Assembly: GCF_003255815.1 (NCBI RefSeq)
Contig: NC_037669.1
Coordinates: 49,340,093-49,404,092 of the forward strand
Direction of reading: 5' to 3'
DNA length: 64,000 nucleotides
From: Theropithecus gelada
Lineage: Eukaryota > Chordata > Mammalia > Primates > Cercopithecidae
Part shown: one piece after another, positions 1-11,445 of the stretch
Position numbering within the stretch: position 1 is the first letter of the stretch
Layout of the letters: each line of letters begins with the position of its first letter
Notes under the pieces: model-generated
Database searches by the model: none
What the model saw: only the letters and a program-made list of their open reading frames with translations
What the model was told of the DNA's origin: nothing
Made by a program: the position numbers and the translations under genes

Positions 1-2067
1 GCCTGACCCCTCCCCTCCCCATCCCTGCCCTCCCTGACCTCCCCCACCCACACCCATCCTCTCCTGCGGGCTCCTCTGCAGACCGGAAGGCGAGGTGGAA
101 TCCAGCCCCACAGCTCTCAATGAGGAGAAACTGCTTGGAAGGAAAAAAAAAATAACATTAATTTCATTGTCTTCACTCCCAGATCCTGCCTGAAAAACAA
201 AAACAAAAACCAAACCCCAGCTGGGGAGGTTTTATCTGGCAAGGCTTTCAAGGAGGGGGACTGAATGGTGGACACAGGCCCGGACCCCCGTGGGTGGTGG
301 AGAAAGCAGGCCTGCTTTCCCTGGGTGGTGGAGTGGGCAATCCCTGCGTGTTCCCGCCAAATCCCTGCGTGCTCCCACCTCCTAGCTCAGCAGGTGCTGA
401 GCAGTCGCTGATGCGGCTGGGGTGGGACAGCAGTGCTGACCGCGCTGTGTGCGGGCGCTCTTCCCTAATAATTTCAGTTAGTTCCCTGCCAGCCCCGGAG
501 GCAGGTGTCGCCCCTTCACAGGCATCAAACAGCTCGACTACTCAGAACTCCTCAGTCACACAGCAGAGCTGGGATCTGGACCTGGGATTTTCTGGCCCCA
601 GAGCCCACTAGCTTGCTGGGCTCATGCCACAGTGCACAGGGCTCTAGGGGCAGTCAATGAAGAGGAAACACAGGCAGGGCCACCCCTTCCCCCGCCACAC
701 ACATGCAGCTACGTCTGCTCACAATTCCAGGGACAGGGAGTTCACTCCTCACCGTCAGCCTCACACATATGTCCCCTTGCTGGACATGTCCACTCCCACC
801 TCCACCCCAGCCAGGTTCCTAATCTCTGACCGGGAGACCAGGAGGCTCTAGAATGGTGGGGCAGGACTGGAGGTGAAGATCATGGAATGTGTGAGCCCCA
901 CAACCTCAGCCTTTCCTAGAAAGAAGCTTCCGGCTCCTGCTCAGGCTGGGCGGGGATGAAGGCATCTGTGTGCTAAACACACGCCCTGGAGCCAGCCATG
1001 CCCACGGTGGCCCCCATTGACGCCCCACCTTCCTCCTGTCCTTGCTCAGTGCTGGCTCCCCTGGGCCTGGGCTTGGGACGTGACACATCCCCATCTGAGA
1101 TCAGTATCCATGAAGGAGACTCGGTATGATGCGAGGGCCTGCCACCACCCAGCACTGCGCCCGAAATGGTGTCACCTAGCCTGCTGGCTCTGCCGACGGC
1201 ACTATGTGGACTGTGAAATGGGAGGGAGAAGGGGAAGGAGAATAGGATGGCCACAGGAAAGAAGAAGTAGTCTGGCCCCTTCCAGCACTAAGGTGCCTTG
1301 GGGTCCCTATTGGACCTCAAATAACCTTACTCCACAAAGCCCCTCACAGTCCCGTAGGCCACGTCACCCATCCTTGTGCCAGGCTCAGGTAGGGCTTTCC
1401 ACTGCCCCACAGTCTTCCGGAGGGTGTAATTAGGCCCATTTTACAGATGGGGCACACTGGAGCCCCAGCACTGTGCTGGTGGCTCCAAAAGCAGCAAGGG
1501 GCCCCCAGGCCAGGCCCGGCTGACCCCTATGTAGGGACTGGGTGCCTCCCCCTTCCACTTCCCTCCAGGGTTGACCTCAGTAGCTCCTGGTTGGGCTTTT
1601 CCCAGAGCCAAGGCCGGAAGCACGAGTCCCTAGTGTTTGTTCAGGCTGGGCTGGGGCTCCGGGCTGGCGAGGCGGAAACAGACGCAAGATGTTTGTCCAA
1701 GGGGGTCAGGCTCCCCCACCGCGAGGAAGGAGGAAGGAGGAAAGGCCGGAGGAGCAGGAGGCCCGAGTCAGCTCTCCCAGCCAGGTTCTCACCTCCAGCC
1801 TTGCCTTCCTCACCCCCAGAGGCTGGGCTGCACACAGTAGGCACTCAGTGGCTGAGGAAGGAGATGTGGTACTCTCCTCCAGCATCCTTCACTCAGCCAG
1901 GGCTCAGGCCCCAACCCCAATCGTTCTGGCCTCCTCTTCCTTCTGTCTGAGTCCAAACTGTATGCCCCTGACAAATTCAAATGTTGAAACTCGCAATACC
2001 TCAGAATGAGACTGTACCTGGAGACAGCCTTTAAAGAGTTCATCAAGTTAAAATGAGGAAATTAGGG
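1..2067. other. GC-rich intergenic DNA, no gene recognised
   Basis: C- and G-rich unique sequence beyond the 3' end of TMCC1. Several open frames exist on both strands but none resembles a known protein; they follow from the low stop-codon density of GC-rich DNA. About 490-610 resembles a decayed minus-oriented MIR (ACACAGCAGAGCTGGGAT). In human the next gene on this side is PLXND1; no exon of it is seen here. Confidence 0.6.
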
Positions 2068-2068
2068 C

Positions 2069-2310
2069 CAGGTGCAGTGGCTCATGCCTGTGATCCTAGC
2101 ACTTTGGGAGGCTGATGCAGGAGGATGGCTTGAGCCCAGGAGTTCGAGACCAGCCTAGGCAACACAGTGAGACCCCATCTCTACAAAAAGTTAGCTGGGC
2201 ATGGAGGCTGCTGCCTGTAGTCTCAGCTACTTAGGGGACGGAGATGGGAAGACGGCCTGAGCCCAGGAGGTCGAGGCTGCAGTGAGCTGTGGCTGTACCA
2301 CTTGCACCCT
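2069..2310 (+). repeat. Alu, 3' truncated
   Basis: Begins GGCCAGGTGCAGTGGCTCATGCC and follows the Alu left arm and part of the right arm; it stops near CTTGCACCCTCCAG with no A tail. Confidence 0.85.
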
Positions 2311-2570
2311 CCAGAACTGAGAGGAAATACGTTTCTGTTGTTGAGCGATCTAGTCTGTGGTCTCTTGTTACAGCAGCCTAGCAAGCAAACTGTCCCCCCG
2401 CCCTGTGACCGTGACCTCTCCTGCTGTTCTGGAGGCTGCAAGGCCAAGTCCAAGACCAAGGAGTCTGCAGGGTTGGTTTCTGCTGCAGCCTCTCTCCTTG
2501 GCTTGCAGATGGTGCGTTCTGCCTGTGTCCTCACATGATCTTCCCTCACTTCCTGCATGTCTGAATCCTC
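2311..2570 (+). repeat. MaLR (MLT1-like) LTR fragments
   Basis: The stretch TTTCTGTTGTTGAGCGATCT, then AGTCTGTGGT and TTACAGCAGCC, resembles the 3' end of MLT1 LTRs. The following CTGGAGGCTGCAAGGCC...TGTCCTCACATGATC resembles a second MaLR-type segment. The family call is from memory. Confidence 0.5.
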
Positions 2571-2580
2571 TGCTCCACTT

Positions 2581-2720
2581 CTTTTTTTTTTTATTTTTGA
2601 GACAGGGTCTGACTCTGTCACCCAGGCTGGAGTGCAGTGTTGTGATCTCAGCTCACTGCAGCCTCGACCCCCTAGGCTCAAGCCATCCTCCTGCCTCAGC
2701 CCCCTGAGTAGCTGGGACCC
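2581..2720 (-). repeat. Alu left-arm fragment
   Basis: T-rich start, GAGACAGGGTCTGACTCTGTCACCCAGG, ending at GTAGCTGGGACCC; only one arm is present. Confidence 0.85.
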
Positions 2721-2859
2721 CTGGCAGCGCCACCATCGAGGCTTCCCTTTGCTCTCCACTCCAGCAGCACTGGCCTCCTCACTGAGCTTGGTCCAGGACG
2801 GTGCTTTTGCTGTGCCCTCTGCCTGTCTGTGCCCTTTCCACATCTCCCCAGGGCTGCCG

Positions 2860-3045
2860 CCTTCTTATCCCTCAGGTCTCTGCTCAAATATCCCCCTCCA
2901 AAGAGGCCCTCCCTGACCAAAGTGCCAATCAGGGCTAGTATCCATCTCTCTCACTGGATGGACCTTCACCAGGACAGGGGATGTGTCTCCGGGGCCACAG
3001 CAGGGCCCAGCACACAGTAGGTGCACAGTAAAGGTTTGTTGAAGA
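2860..3045 (+). repeat. L2 3' fragment
   Basis: Diverged L2 hallmarks: CTCTGCTCAAATATCCCC, GAGGCCCTCCCTGACC, and the end CACACAGTAGGTGCACAGTA before a TTTGTTGAA terminus. Confidence 0.65.
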
Positions 3046-3639
3046 CAGGCAGGCTCACCTTGGTACCGCTGCCCCATCTTTCAAAACACAGGGTCACAGG
3101 GTCTCAGAGGCAGAGCAGGGCCTCCAGGGGGCTGGTGGATGTGGTTGGTCCAACCATGAGGCCTGCCTACCTGCTGGGGGCACAGGCTGCAGCCACCCAT
3201 CCCCTTGGCTTACCACGCAGTACCTGTGTTCACCTCCCTCTTCCCCATCTGTCTTCCAGTGATTCCTCCAGAGGCTCCTTGTTTGGGAGTGAGGCCAGAT
3301 GGCTAAGCAGGTAGGACCAGGCAGAAACCCCCCAGCCCGTCACTTTGGACCTGGGGACTCTGCCAGTGCCTCCCTGCTCCAGTGTCTGAGGAGGACTTGA
3401 GCATAGGAAGGTGCATGCCTACTCAGTCCTGGGACTCGTGGGGGTGGGGCACTCACCTGGGGACTCATGTGGGCTGCAGCTGGGGCTGGGACTGCTGCCT
3501 GCACCTCCATCTGGGAGCAGGATGAGGGAAGGGCAGGACACCACTGGGAGGCGCTGGGTGGGAGTTCCCTGGGCATTCGCTGTTTGCTCAGTCAACCCTC
3601 TCCTGAGACAGGCCCACTCCCACTTGAAAGGCTGAGATA

Positions 3640-4540
3640 GAAAACACTGACACCACCAAGTGTGGATGAGAATGTGGAGCGATGAGGGCAGGGGTGCAAA
3701 GTGAAATGGTGCAGCCGCTCTGAAAAACCATTTGCTAGTTTCCTCAAAAAAAGTCAGATGTGGCTGGGCGTGGTGGCTCACGCCTGTAATCCCAGCACTT
3801 TGGGAGGCGGGCGGATCACGAGGTCAGGAGATCGAGACCAGCCTGGCTAACACGGTGAAACACCGTCTCTACTAAAAATACGAAAAAATTAGCCGGGCGT
3901 GGTGGCGGGCGCCTATAGTTCCAGCTACTCGAGAGGCTGGGGCAGGAGAATGGCGTGAACCCGGGAGGCGGAGCTTGCAGTGAGCCGAGATCGCGCCACT
4001 GCACTCCAGCCTGGGCGACAGAGCAGGACTCCGTCTCAAAAAAAAAAAAAAGTCAAATGTAGACACGTGCAACCTGGCAATCCCACGTCTAGATATTGGA
4101 ATAAAATTAAAACACAGGTCCATAAAAACCTGTACGGATGTTTGTCACAGCTCCATTGATAATTGCTGCAAACTGGAAACAAGCCAAGTGTCCCCCCGCT
4201 GGTGAAGAGGTAAACACATGGAGGCCTCCATATAATGGAATGAAAAGGAACAGCCTCTTGACACCCCGACACAAGGATGCATCTTCAAGCCAGGCTGGAA
4301 AGGCTCCACGATGCAGGATCCCGTGTACATGCTGTTGGAAAAGGCCAGGCCACAGGACGGGACAGATGGGTAGTTGCCAGGGCTGGGGCTGGGGGCAGGG
4401 ACTGATTGGGCAGGGCTACCAGGGAATTTTCCGGGAGCTGGGAATGTTCCATGTCTTGTTCAGAGCATTTACAGGGTATAAACGTGCAAAGCTGACCAGA
4501 CTTCACATTTGAGATCTAGCCACTTCTCCCGATGTAAATT
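3640..4540 (+). repeat. Old L1 3' fragment split by an Alu
   Basis: GTGTGGATGAGAATGTGGAGC and, after the Alu, TCCCACGTCTAGATATTGG, CAGCTCCATTGATAATTGC and CCAAGTGTCC follow the L1 ORF2-end/3'UTR pattern. The Alu at 3762-4052 interrupts it. Confidence 0.7.
3762..4052 (+). repeat. AluY-like, full length
   Basis: GGCTGGGCGTGGTGGCTCACGCC start, AATGGCGTGAACCCGGG in the right arm, and an A tail. It is flanked by an imperfect target duplication (AAAGTCAGATGT before, AAAGTCAAATGT after) inside an old L1. Confidence 0.95.
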
Positions 4541-4740
4541 AAAACTCAATGAATAAAAGTTTTTAAAAACAACCCAGTTCCACACTCGCCAGCCTGTGCC
4601 AGGCTCTTAAACTGGGGACAGAGCTGGGGCGGAGCGGGTCCCTGGCCTTCAGGCCGGCAGGAGTGGGAGGGGCCCGGGCTGGGGTGATGCGGGGGAGATC
4701 CAGGGAGGGCGTCTGAGCCCCGCCCAGGCCAGGCCCCAGG

Positions 4741-5100
4741 CTCCAGGCTCTCCCGTGCTCCCGCCCCGAGGAGAGAGAGGCCGGAAGCGGCCCCGGAGGG
4801 CCCATTGTCCGCGCTTCCGTTCCGGCTCCGCCCAGTCCTCCAGCGGCCAGAGGTGCGACCTCTGAGCCCCTGGGCAGCTCCCAGCCGGCCTAGGGGGCGG
4901 GGACGGGGGGCACGGGGCGGAGGTCCAGCAACCGGTGCGCGTCCTGACTCGCTTGGAGGGAACACGGGCTCTGAGGCCCGCTCCCCTGGGCCCAGGTCCT
5001 GTGCCTCCGCTTCCCCGGCTGCGGGTACACCCCCAGCTCCCCGAGCCCCCCGAGCCCTCGCTGCTCGAGCACGCCCAGAAGTTGCGGTGAGGTGACTGCG
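4741..5100. promoter_or_regulatory. CpG-island-like segment, candidate TATA-less promoter
   Basis: Hand counting gives about 34 CpGs in 360 bases of roughly 70% GC DNA, far above the flanks. It contains ETS-type cores CCGGAAGCGG (4781-4790), CTTCCG (4814-4819) and TTCCGG (4820-4825), and SP1-type boxes (CTCCGCCC near 4826; GGGGCGGGGACGGGGG near 4894). No TATA box is evident. ETS sites facing both ways suit a bidirectional or lncRNA promoter, but no transcript or splice donor can be assigned. Open frames on both strands here are GC artefacts. Confidence 0.55.
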
Positions 5101-5125
5101 GACCCAGCACCCGGTTCCCTGGCCG

Positions 5126-5133
5126 GACGTCAC
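5126..5133 (+). promoter_or_regulatory. CRE-like site
   Basis: GACGTCAC differs from the palindromic CRE TGACGTCA by its register and flank and contains a full CGTCA half-site. It lies 15 bases before the CTCF-like motif. Confidence 0.35.
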
Positions 5134-5148
5134 TTGAGCAGCACGATG

Positions 5149-5162
5149 CCCCCAGAGGGCAG
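5149..5162 (+). promoter_or_regulatory. CTCF-like core motif
   Basis: CCCCCAGAGGGCAG matches the CTCF core pattern CCASYAGRKGGCRS at 13 of 14 positions (C for A at position 3). It sits at the edge of the CpG island, in plus orientation. Confidence 0.5.
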
Positions 5163-5476
5163 GGCCAAAATTAGTCGCCCACGTTCCATTCACCCCCTTG
5201 GGCCCTTGAGCGTCTCAGAAGCCGCAGATGCCAAGGAGGGGACGCTCCCTCGCGGATGGTCACCTGGGAGCAAAGCTGGGGACTAAAGAAAACAGGGACA
5301 GAGATTCCTACCCTCGCCAAATTGGCCGCTCTGGGCCAGGCACTGGGGACACACCGGGAAGCCGGGTCGCCAGGTCCTGTCCTCAGGGCCCCGTCCAGAG
5401 AGGGGAAGAGGGCTCTGCAGCCTGGAGTACGTAGCAATGAATGAATGTTCAGTTGCACAGATGGGGAGGCAAAGGA

Positions 5477-5507
5477 GGGAGGGAAGGAGGGAGGGAAGGA
5501 GGGCGGG
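5477..5507 (+). other. G-quadruplex-capable GGGA repeat
   Basis: Six runs of three G within 31 bases (5477-79, 5481-83, 5489-91, 5493-95, 5501-03, 5505-07) with loops of 1-5 bases satisfy the usual G4 pattern. The tract is part of a purine-rich (GGGA/GGAA) simple repeat. Confidence 0.6.
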
Positions 5508-6021
5508 CGTCGCTCGGGCGGTCGGTGAGGGCCGCGTGGATGTGCTCGGTGGTTGGTTTTGAGGCCAGTGGCTGGAGGGGCGTGGAAGTGGGAACCCAGA
5601 CTTGTGGGGAATGGCTGGAGTTGAGACTCAAATCCAAGAATGAAACGGTGGGGCTTGGACCACGTGACTACTGAGAAAAATGGAAGTCGGGAAGGCTTTG
5701 GATGTAGTCGTACTCGGTCACTTCCGTCTCCAGGCCTCAGTTTCCCGGGTTGTAGAAGGCATCAGGGTTGGAGGCTCTGAAATTCTGGCTCCTCTCAAAC
5801 CAAGATTAGTATGACTTCATTTTGGTTGTGCAAGAAATGGGCCTGCAGCGGTTCGCAGAAGCAGAGAGGCCTAAGCATGAAGGGAAATCAAACCGGCGTA
5901 GGCAGGAACGCCTGGCGACATTGGGAGCCGCGACACCAGGCAGGGAGTTTAACACAGGTCTTGGACACAGAGGGTGCGCTCCTCGAAGCAACCACAAAGC
6001 GGTGACAGAGACCAGGTTTAC

Positions 6022-6420
6022 GTTTTGTTTTGAAATAATTTTAAAGTTACAGAAAAGCCGTGAGAATAGTTCCGAGAACTGCGCCCCTTATTAATGCAGA
6101 TTCACCAAGCTTTCACATTCTGCTCCCCAGTCCTCGCATATTCAAGCTCCCCCGCCCCCGCGCCCGCAAGTAAGTTGCAGGCGCCACGGCCCTTGAACCC
6201 TAAGTCCTCCAATGTGTATTTCCCAAGAACAAAGGACATTCTGTTGCACAATCTCATCGGTTTTCAAGATCGAGTGACTTAACCATAAGACAATAATTTA
6301 ATCTGCAAAACCTTACTAAAATATCACCAAATGTCGTAACGAAGTCTTTTATAGCACATCCCCTTCCTATCCCCATCCAGGAGCCACGCCAGGATCACAT
6401 TTAGTTGTTCACCTTTTTCA
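6022..6420. repeat. Old L1M-like fragment
   Basis: TTTTGAAATAATTTTAAAG, TACAGAAAAGCCGTGAGAAT, CAAGCTTTCACATTCTGC and CAGGATCACATTTAGTTG fit the L1M pattern ending in ACATTTAGTTGTC. A CpG- and C-rich insert lies in the middle. Family and orientation are uncertain. Confidence 0.5.
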
Positions 6421-6440
6421 TTTTATTATTTTATTTTATT

Positions 6441-6603
6441 TTGTTTGTTTGTTTGTTTTGAGACAGGGGCTTGCTCTGTCATCCAGGCTGGAGTGCAGTG
6501 GCTCACTGCAGCCTTGAAATTTTAGGCTCAAGGGATCCTCTCCGCTCAGTCTCTGGAGTAGCTGGGACTATGCGTGCCATCACACCAGGCTTGTTCACCT
6601 TTA
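6441..6603 (-). repeat. Alu monomer (FLAM/FRAM-like)
   Basis: A single 7SL-like arm with a TTTG-type tail, flanked by TGTTCACCTTT on both sides as a target duplication. Confidence 0.8.
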
Positions 6604-7545
6604 TTTTAATTGCAACTTATTCACTAAGCTTACTTTGGCTGAAGTAATTTGAAAAAGATGGGTGCAAAGGGCTCTAGCCCCATCCTTCGTAACGGGGTCC
6701 TCTCCAGTGAGAAGTGCCAGGATCTGGGCAGGGCACATGGAGGAGCTGGAGCCATGGAGGAGCTGGAGCCGTGGAGGATGCACTTGCATTCTGAGCTGGA
6801 GCCATTCTTCCATCCTCCCTGGCCTGGCCCATTTCCCCAGGCCCTTGGCAAAGGGGTACCTCCTGATTCACCCACCACAGTCTTCGAATGGGGCATCCAA
6901 GACACTCCAAAAGGCACCAACTCCTTGAGAAGGCAGCTTTGGGGAACACACCTCCCATCCTGAGACAGACAAAAGGCCAGTTAGAAGAAGTGCTTTAGAT
7001 CTGGAGAGGAAGAGGAGCTTGAAGGGCTCTGGAGACGAGATAAACCCTTCTGACAGTCAGGTGGTTTTCATTTTATATTTGCAGTAAAATTGGGGGATAG
7101 TCCAACCAACTTGTCAACTAATAGAGGTTAAAATAATTTCTTTAACTTTTACTATGGAAAATGTAAACACAGGCAAAAGTAGAGACCTCTACAATGAACC
7201 TTTACTTACCCATTACCCAGCTGCAACAAAAATAATTCTGGATGATGGCTTACTGTGGATTTTGGGCAGAAAATTCAAAGGAAGTTAGAATAATTGTGTT
7301 GCATTGCTCCAGTACTCCCTCCTTTCCCTTTGCTTATTTATGTGAGAAGACTTCTCAGAGCTTACCCCTATAAAAATGAGAAATTGAAAGAGACGATGCT
7401 GATCATTGACTCATCACAGAAATAAAGAATGTTTATCCACCGGTGCACTAAATGGGGTTTGGGCGGTAGCGCAACAATCAATGTATAAGAAATGCATTGC
7501 TAATAGCATTTTACTTTGTTTAATAAATATCTATCAACATTTGTA
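6604..7545. other. Gene-free stretch with a small tandem repeat
   Basis: No gene is recognised. Around 6738-6775 an 18-bp unit (ATGGAGGAGCTGGAGCC) is repeated about twice. 7140-7260 resembles old L1 (CCATTACCCAGCTGCAACAA). Confidence 0.6.
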
Positions 7546-7840
7546 GGCCGGGTGCAGTGGGTCACTTCTGTAATCCCAGCACTTCAGAAGGCCAAGGCAG
7601 GGGGATCAATTGAACTTAGGAGTAGAGACCAATCTCAGCAACATGGTGAAACCCCATCTCTACAGAAAATTAGCCAGGCATGGTGGCACGTGTCTGAAGT
7701 CCCAGCTACTGGAGAGGCTGAGGCAGGAGGATCACTTGAGCCTGGGAGGTCAAGGATGCAGTGAGCTGTGATATAGTGCCATTGCACTCCAGCCGGGGCA
7801 ACAGAGCGAGACCTTGTCTCAAAAATAATTGTAAAAAATT
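7546..7840 (+). repeat. Alu
   Basis: GGCCGGGTGCAGTGGGTCACTTC to GAGCGAGACCTTGTCTC and a short degraded A tail; old, diverged copy. Confidence 0.9.
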
Positions 7841-7892
7841 TATGTTTTGATTAATTGTATGCTAATATTATTTGTAATGATAACTTAACAGA

Positions 7893-8040
7893 ATTTTTTT
7901 TTAAGAGATGGGGTCTCACTGTCACCCAGGCTGGAGTGCAGTGGTGCAGTAATGGCTTGCTGCAGCCTCAAACCCCCGGCCTCAAACTATCCTCTCATGT
8001 CACCGGGACTACAGGGGCAAGCTGCCATGCTTGGCAATTT
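7893..8040 (-). repeat. Alu left-arm monomer
   Basis: T tract, GAGATGGGGTCTCACTGTCACCC, ending near CAAGCTGCCATGCTTGGC. Confidence 0.85.
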
Positions 8041-8248
8041 CTTTGAAACATTTAGTGATTGTAGTCACAGAAAATGTGTGTTTTTCCATTTCAGTTTACA
8101 CGCGTAGTTTCTACTATGGAGAAGTAGGATGGTGTGACCAATAAGAGACTTTCAGGCATGAGAATACATTACTGTAGGCTCAAAGTTTGTGGGGGCAGTG
8201 GAATTGAATACGAGTTTCTAACTGATGTAAAAAGTTCATTTAAAAAAA

Positions 8249-8546
8249 GGCCAGGCGCGGTGGCTCATGCCTGTAATCCTAGCACTTTGGGAGGCCAAGG
8301 AGGGTGGATCACCTGAGGTCAGGAGTTCGAGACCAGCCTGGCTAACATGGTGAAACCCCATCTCTACTAACAATACAAAAAATTAGCTGGGGCATGGTGG
8401 TGTGTGCCTGTAATCCCAGCTACTGGGAGGCTGAGGCAGGAGAATCACTTGAACCTGGGAGGCGGAGGTTGCAGTGAACCAGATCGCTCCATTGCACTGG
8501 GCAACAAGAGCGAAACTCCATCTCAAAAAAAAAAAAAAAAAAAAAA
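8249..8546 (+). repeat. Alu (AluS-like)
   Basis: GGCCAGGCGCGGTGGCTCATGCC through GAGCGAAACTCCATCTC and an A tail of about 22. Confidence 0.95.
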
Positions 8547-8665
8547 GAAGAGCTTGTTCATGTACTTTTATATGGGTAGTGGTGGGCATCCAGCAACTAT
8601 GGTCTTTAGAAGCCGCTGGATGCATTATACAAGTGATGAAACAGCTCGTTTAACAACGTCAATGT

Positions 8666-8995
8666 TGGCCTAGTGCAGTGGCTCACACCTGTAAGCACTT
8701 TGAGAGGAGTAAGCCAAGGCAGGAGGATCATTTGAGTTTAAGACCAGCCTGGGCCACATAGCAAAATCCCATCTCTACCAACAAAGAAGAAATTAGCTGG
8801 CCATGATGGAACACCCTGTTGTCCCAGCTACTTGGATGGCTTGAGCCCAGTTCAAGGGTGGGCTGCAGGTTCGAGGCTGCAAGTGAGCTGTGATGGCGCC
8901 GTTGCACTCCAGCCTGGGAGGCAGAGTGAGACCTTGTCTCTAAAATGAATAAATAAATAAGAAAAGTTAAAGAAAAATTTAAAATAAGTGAATAA
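8666..8995 (+). repeat. Alu (old, AluJ-like)
   Basis: GGCCTAGTGCAGTGGCTCACACC with several small deletions; tail of the AAAT/TAAA type. Confidence 0.85.
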
Positions 8996-8999
8996 AAAC

Positions 9000-10069
9000 T
9001 CAATATTTACCATATCCAGGAAAGCACATCCTTTGCTTCCACTTTAATGTTGTAAATGTGAATTTGCAAAGGTGTGAGAGGGTACAAAGTATTTCCAGAT
9101 TCTTTTGGGGGACCCCCTGGTAACACAGCCTGCAGTGCCCAGCTGGGCAGTGCCTAGGAGCTGCCCCTAAGGTGTGGGAGCCTGCCACAGGCTGCCCTTG
9201 AGCAGACTCCAGTTCCTCTAGGTGCCTGTCCTATTTTTTTTTCTTTGAGTTTTTTAATAAAATAATCTCATGCGCCAGGAAAGGACAGATCAGGGATTGG
9301 GGCCGCCGCCTCTTTGGTCTGTGGCTGAGGAGGGTGGGCTCTTCTCAGGGCTGGAGGGCTCTGTGGGCTATGGGGGCAGAGGCTTAGTTCCAAGGCCAGA
9401 TCCTAGGCTTGGGGATGGAGGTGCCTTGAGCTTCGGCCTGCGTTTGAAGAGGGGGGAGTGCTGCAGCTGCAGGGGCAGTTCAGCAGGGGCCTGGAGCTGG
9501 TCCTCAAGCACACCCACTGCTCACGGCCCTGCCAAGAGAGGCCGCAGCCTCAGCTGGCATCTTCATTCCTGGGCTGAAACAAGGGTCCTCCAGGAGGCCC
9601 AGGCTGTCTGGGGAGGGGCTGGCTCTGCAGGGACTTGGGCTTTGACCAGGGGAGGGAGGGCCTGGGCCATCCTGTTGGCCCCAACCATGGCTCCTGAGCT
9701 CTGCATTCAACTGCTGCCCCACTGTCTTCCAGGTTGCAGACTCGGGCCTGCAACCGAGATTTCTGTCTCAGTCATTGGTTGCTTCACACTTAGTCTCTAC
9801 CTTTCCAAAACTGGGGGCATCCTGAAGCACCCTCAGGGGATTTATGTCTCAAGGTCACAGTCACACGCCCACCCACTGAGGGACTGGGAGGTCCCTGAGG
9901 AGGGGAGCCCAGCCCCTGAGCCTGCTCACCATCCCCTGGGTGGACAGACGTGTGGACACTCAGCACAGCTCACCACAGAGCGGGTGTGAAGCACAGCATA
10001 GCCGACACTGGCGTGGATATGCAGGGGAGAGTGAGGACGTCCTAGAGGGCCTGTGTCGGGGAGGGAGAA
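9000..10069. other. GC-rich unique DNA, no gene recognised
   Basis: It holds a 239-codon open frame on the plus strand (9270-9989) with no recognisable domain and no hallmarks of an exon. I see no other structure. Confidence 0.5.
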
Positions 10070-10230
10070 GCGCTGGTCACATGCTGTCCTAGAGACTTCG
10101 TGTGGATTAACTCATGAAATCCTCATAGTAACTTCATGGGACCAGTGCTGTATTATCTCAATTTTTCAGCTGCGTTAAAGAGGCAGCCAGAGGTGAAGTG
10201 GGTTGCCTGAGGTCACCAGACTTGGGCAGG
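10070..10230 (-). repeat. MIR
   Basis: GTGGATTAACTCATGAAATCCTCATAGTAAC, then GAGGTGAAGTGGGTTGCCTGAGGTCACCAGAC, is the reverse-complement MIR core. Confidence 0.8.
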
Positions 10231-11114
10231 AGGCTCCAGAACACCTGCTCTGCCCACTTTGGGTGTGCCTCACAGATGTGTTGCCCCAGAGGCCCCAGAG
10301 GCACCTGACCACCAGGGCTCTGCAGGACAAGCCCAGCCCCGAAAGTGCTCTGCTGCTCTGGGCCTGCAGTTTGGGCTTCCAGGGGTGGCAAAGATGCTGG
10401 GACCCAGCTGTGGTGGGGAGGGGCTGGGCCCTGTGGGAAGCAGTGGTTGGCCTGCCTCTTGGCCACAAGGGGGCCAGAAAGGGGATCAGTGCAAAGTAGA
10501 TTGGCATCTGTTACATGATCAAAAGACAGGCCGAACAGCCAAGCCACGTGGAGGGTGAATGTAATGTGGTTACAGGAGGCTGGGCCTCTCCCCAGGGGCT
10601 GTGGTGGGTGCTGTCTCTCACCTCCCCTGCCTGCCTGCAGCCTTTCCCTGCCAACAGCTCTCCCGTATCAGATTCACAATGACCTGCCCCTAGGGCCCAA
10701 GAACTGGCACTGCCTCCCTCTGGTCCCAAGCTCCAAAGCCCCATGCTGAGAATGTGGCGGCTCCCATGAAGACTGCATGGCTGGAGGGAGGTGTGGTCGT
10801 GAGGGGAGGCGCTGGCAGACAGTGCCTTACAGGTCCACCACCACATGTGTCACTGGGCTGCAGGTGGCAAAACCCACTCAAACTAGCTTCAGCAATAAGG
10901 AGAATTTTTCATGACAAGGGAGGTTCAAGAGATGAAAGTGGCTTCAGGTGGGGCTGCATCCAAGCGCTAGACTGGTTTTACGAGAAACCCAACTCTCTGT
11001 GTCTGGGCTTTGCCTTCCTCCCTTGTGACTTCATGCTTCGGTCTGTGCAGACTGTGCTCTGGCAGCTCTGGCTACACAGGGTCCTTGTAGGCAGTAAGTT
11101 TAGGGAGTAGAGCT

Positions 11115-11116
<2 letters not shown>
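10231..11116. other. Unique GC-rich DNA, no gene recognised
   Basis: Open frames on both strands overlap one another and resemble no protein family. No splice or promoter signals stand out. Confidence 0.5.
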
Positions 11117-11165
<49 letters not shown>

Positions 11166-11445
11166 AGACGGAGTCTCGCTCTGCCGCCCAGGCTGGAGTG
11201 CAGTGGCCAGATCTTGGCTCACTGCAAGCTCCGCCTCCCGGGTTTACGCCATTCTCCTGCCTCAGCCTCCCTGTAGCTGGGACCACAGGCGCCTGCCACC
11301 TCGCCCGGCTAGTTTTTTGTATTTTTTAGTAGAGACGGGGTTTCACCGTGTTAGCCAGGATGGTCTCGATCTCCTGACCTCGTGATCCGCCCGTCTCGGC
11401 CTCCCAAAGTGCTGGGATTACAGGCTTGAGCCACCGCGCCCGGCC
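11117..11445 (-). repeat. Young AluY, Old World monkey type, with 48-nt T tract
   Basis: An uninterrupted 48-base T run (A tail in Alu sense) at 11117-11164, then a near-consensus AluY body ending CAGGCTTGAGCCACCGCGCC. It carries GTGGCCAGATC, CCTCGCCCGGCTAG and GGCTTGAGCC, variants typical of cercopithecoid AluY. Confidence 0.95.

Noticed and set aside
4546..5193. 215-codon minus-strand open frame across the CpG island
   Set aside because: Pro/Ala/Gly/Arg-rich sequence typical of CpG islands; several frames are open at once.
9270..9989. 239-codon plus-strand open frame
   Set aside because: GC-rich composition, no recognisable domain, no promoter or splice context, and overlapping open frames on the other strand.
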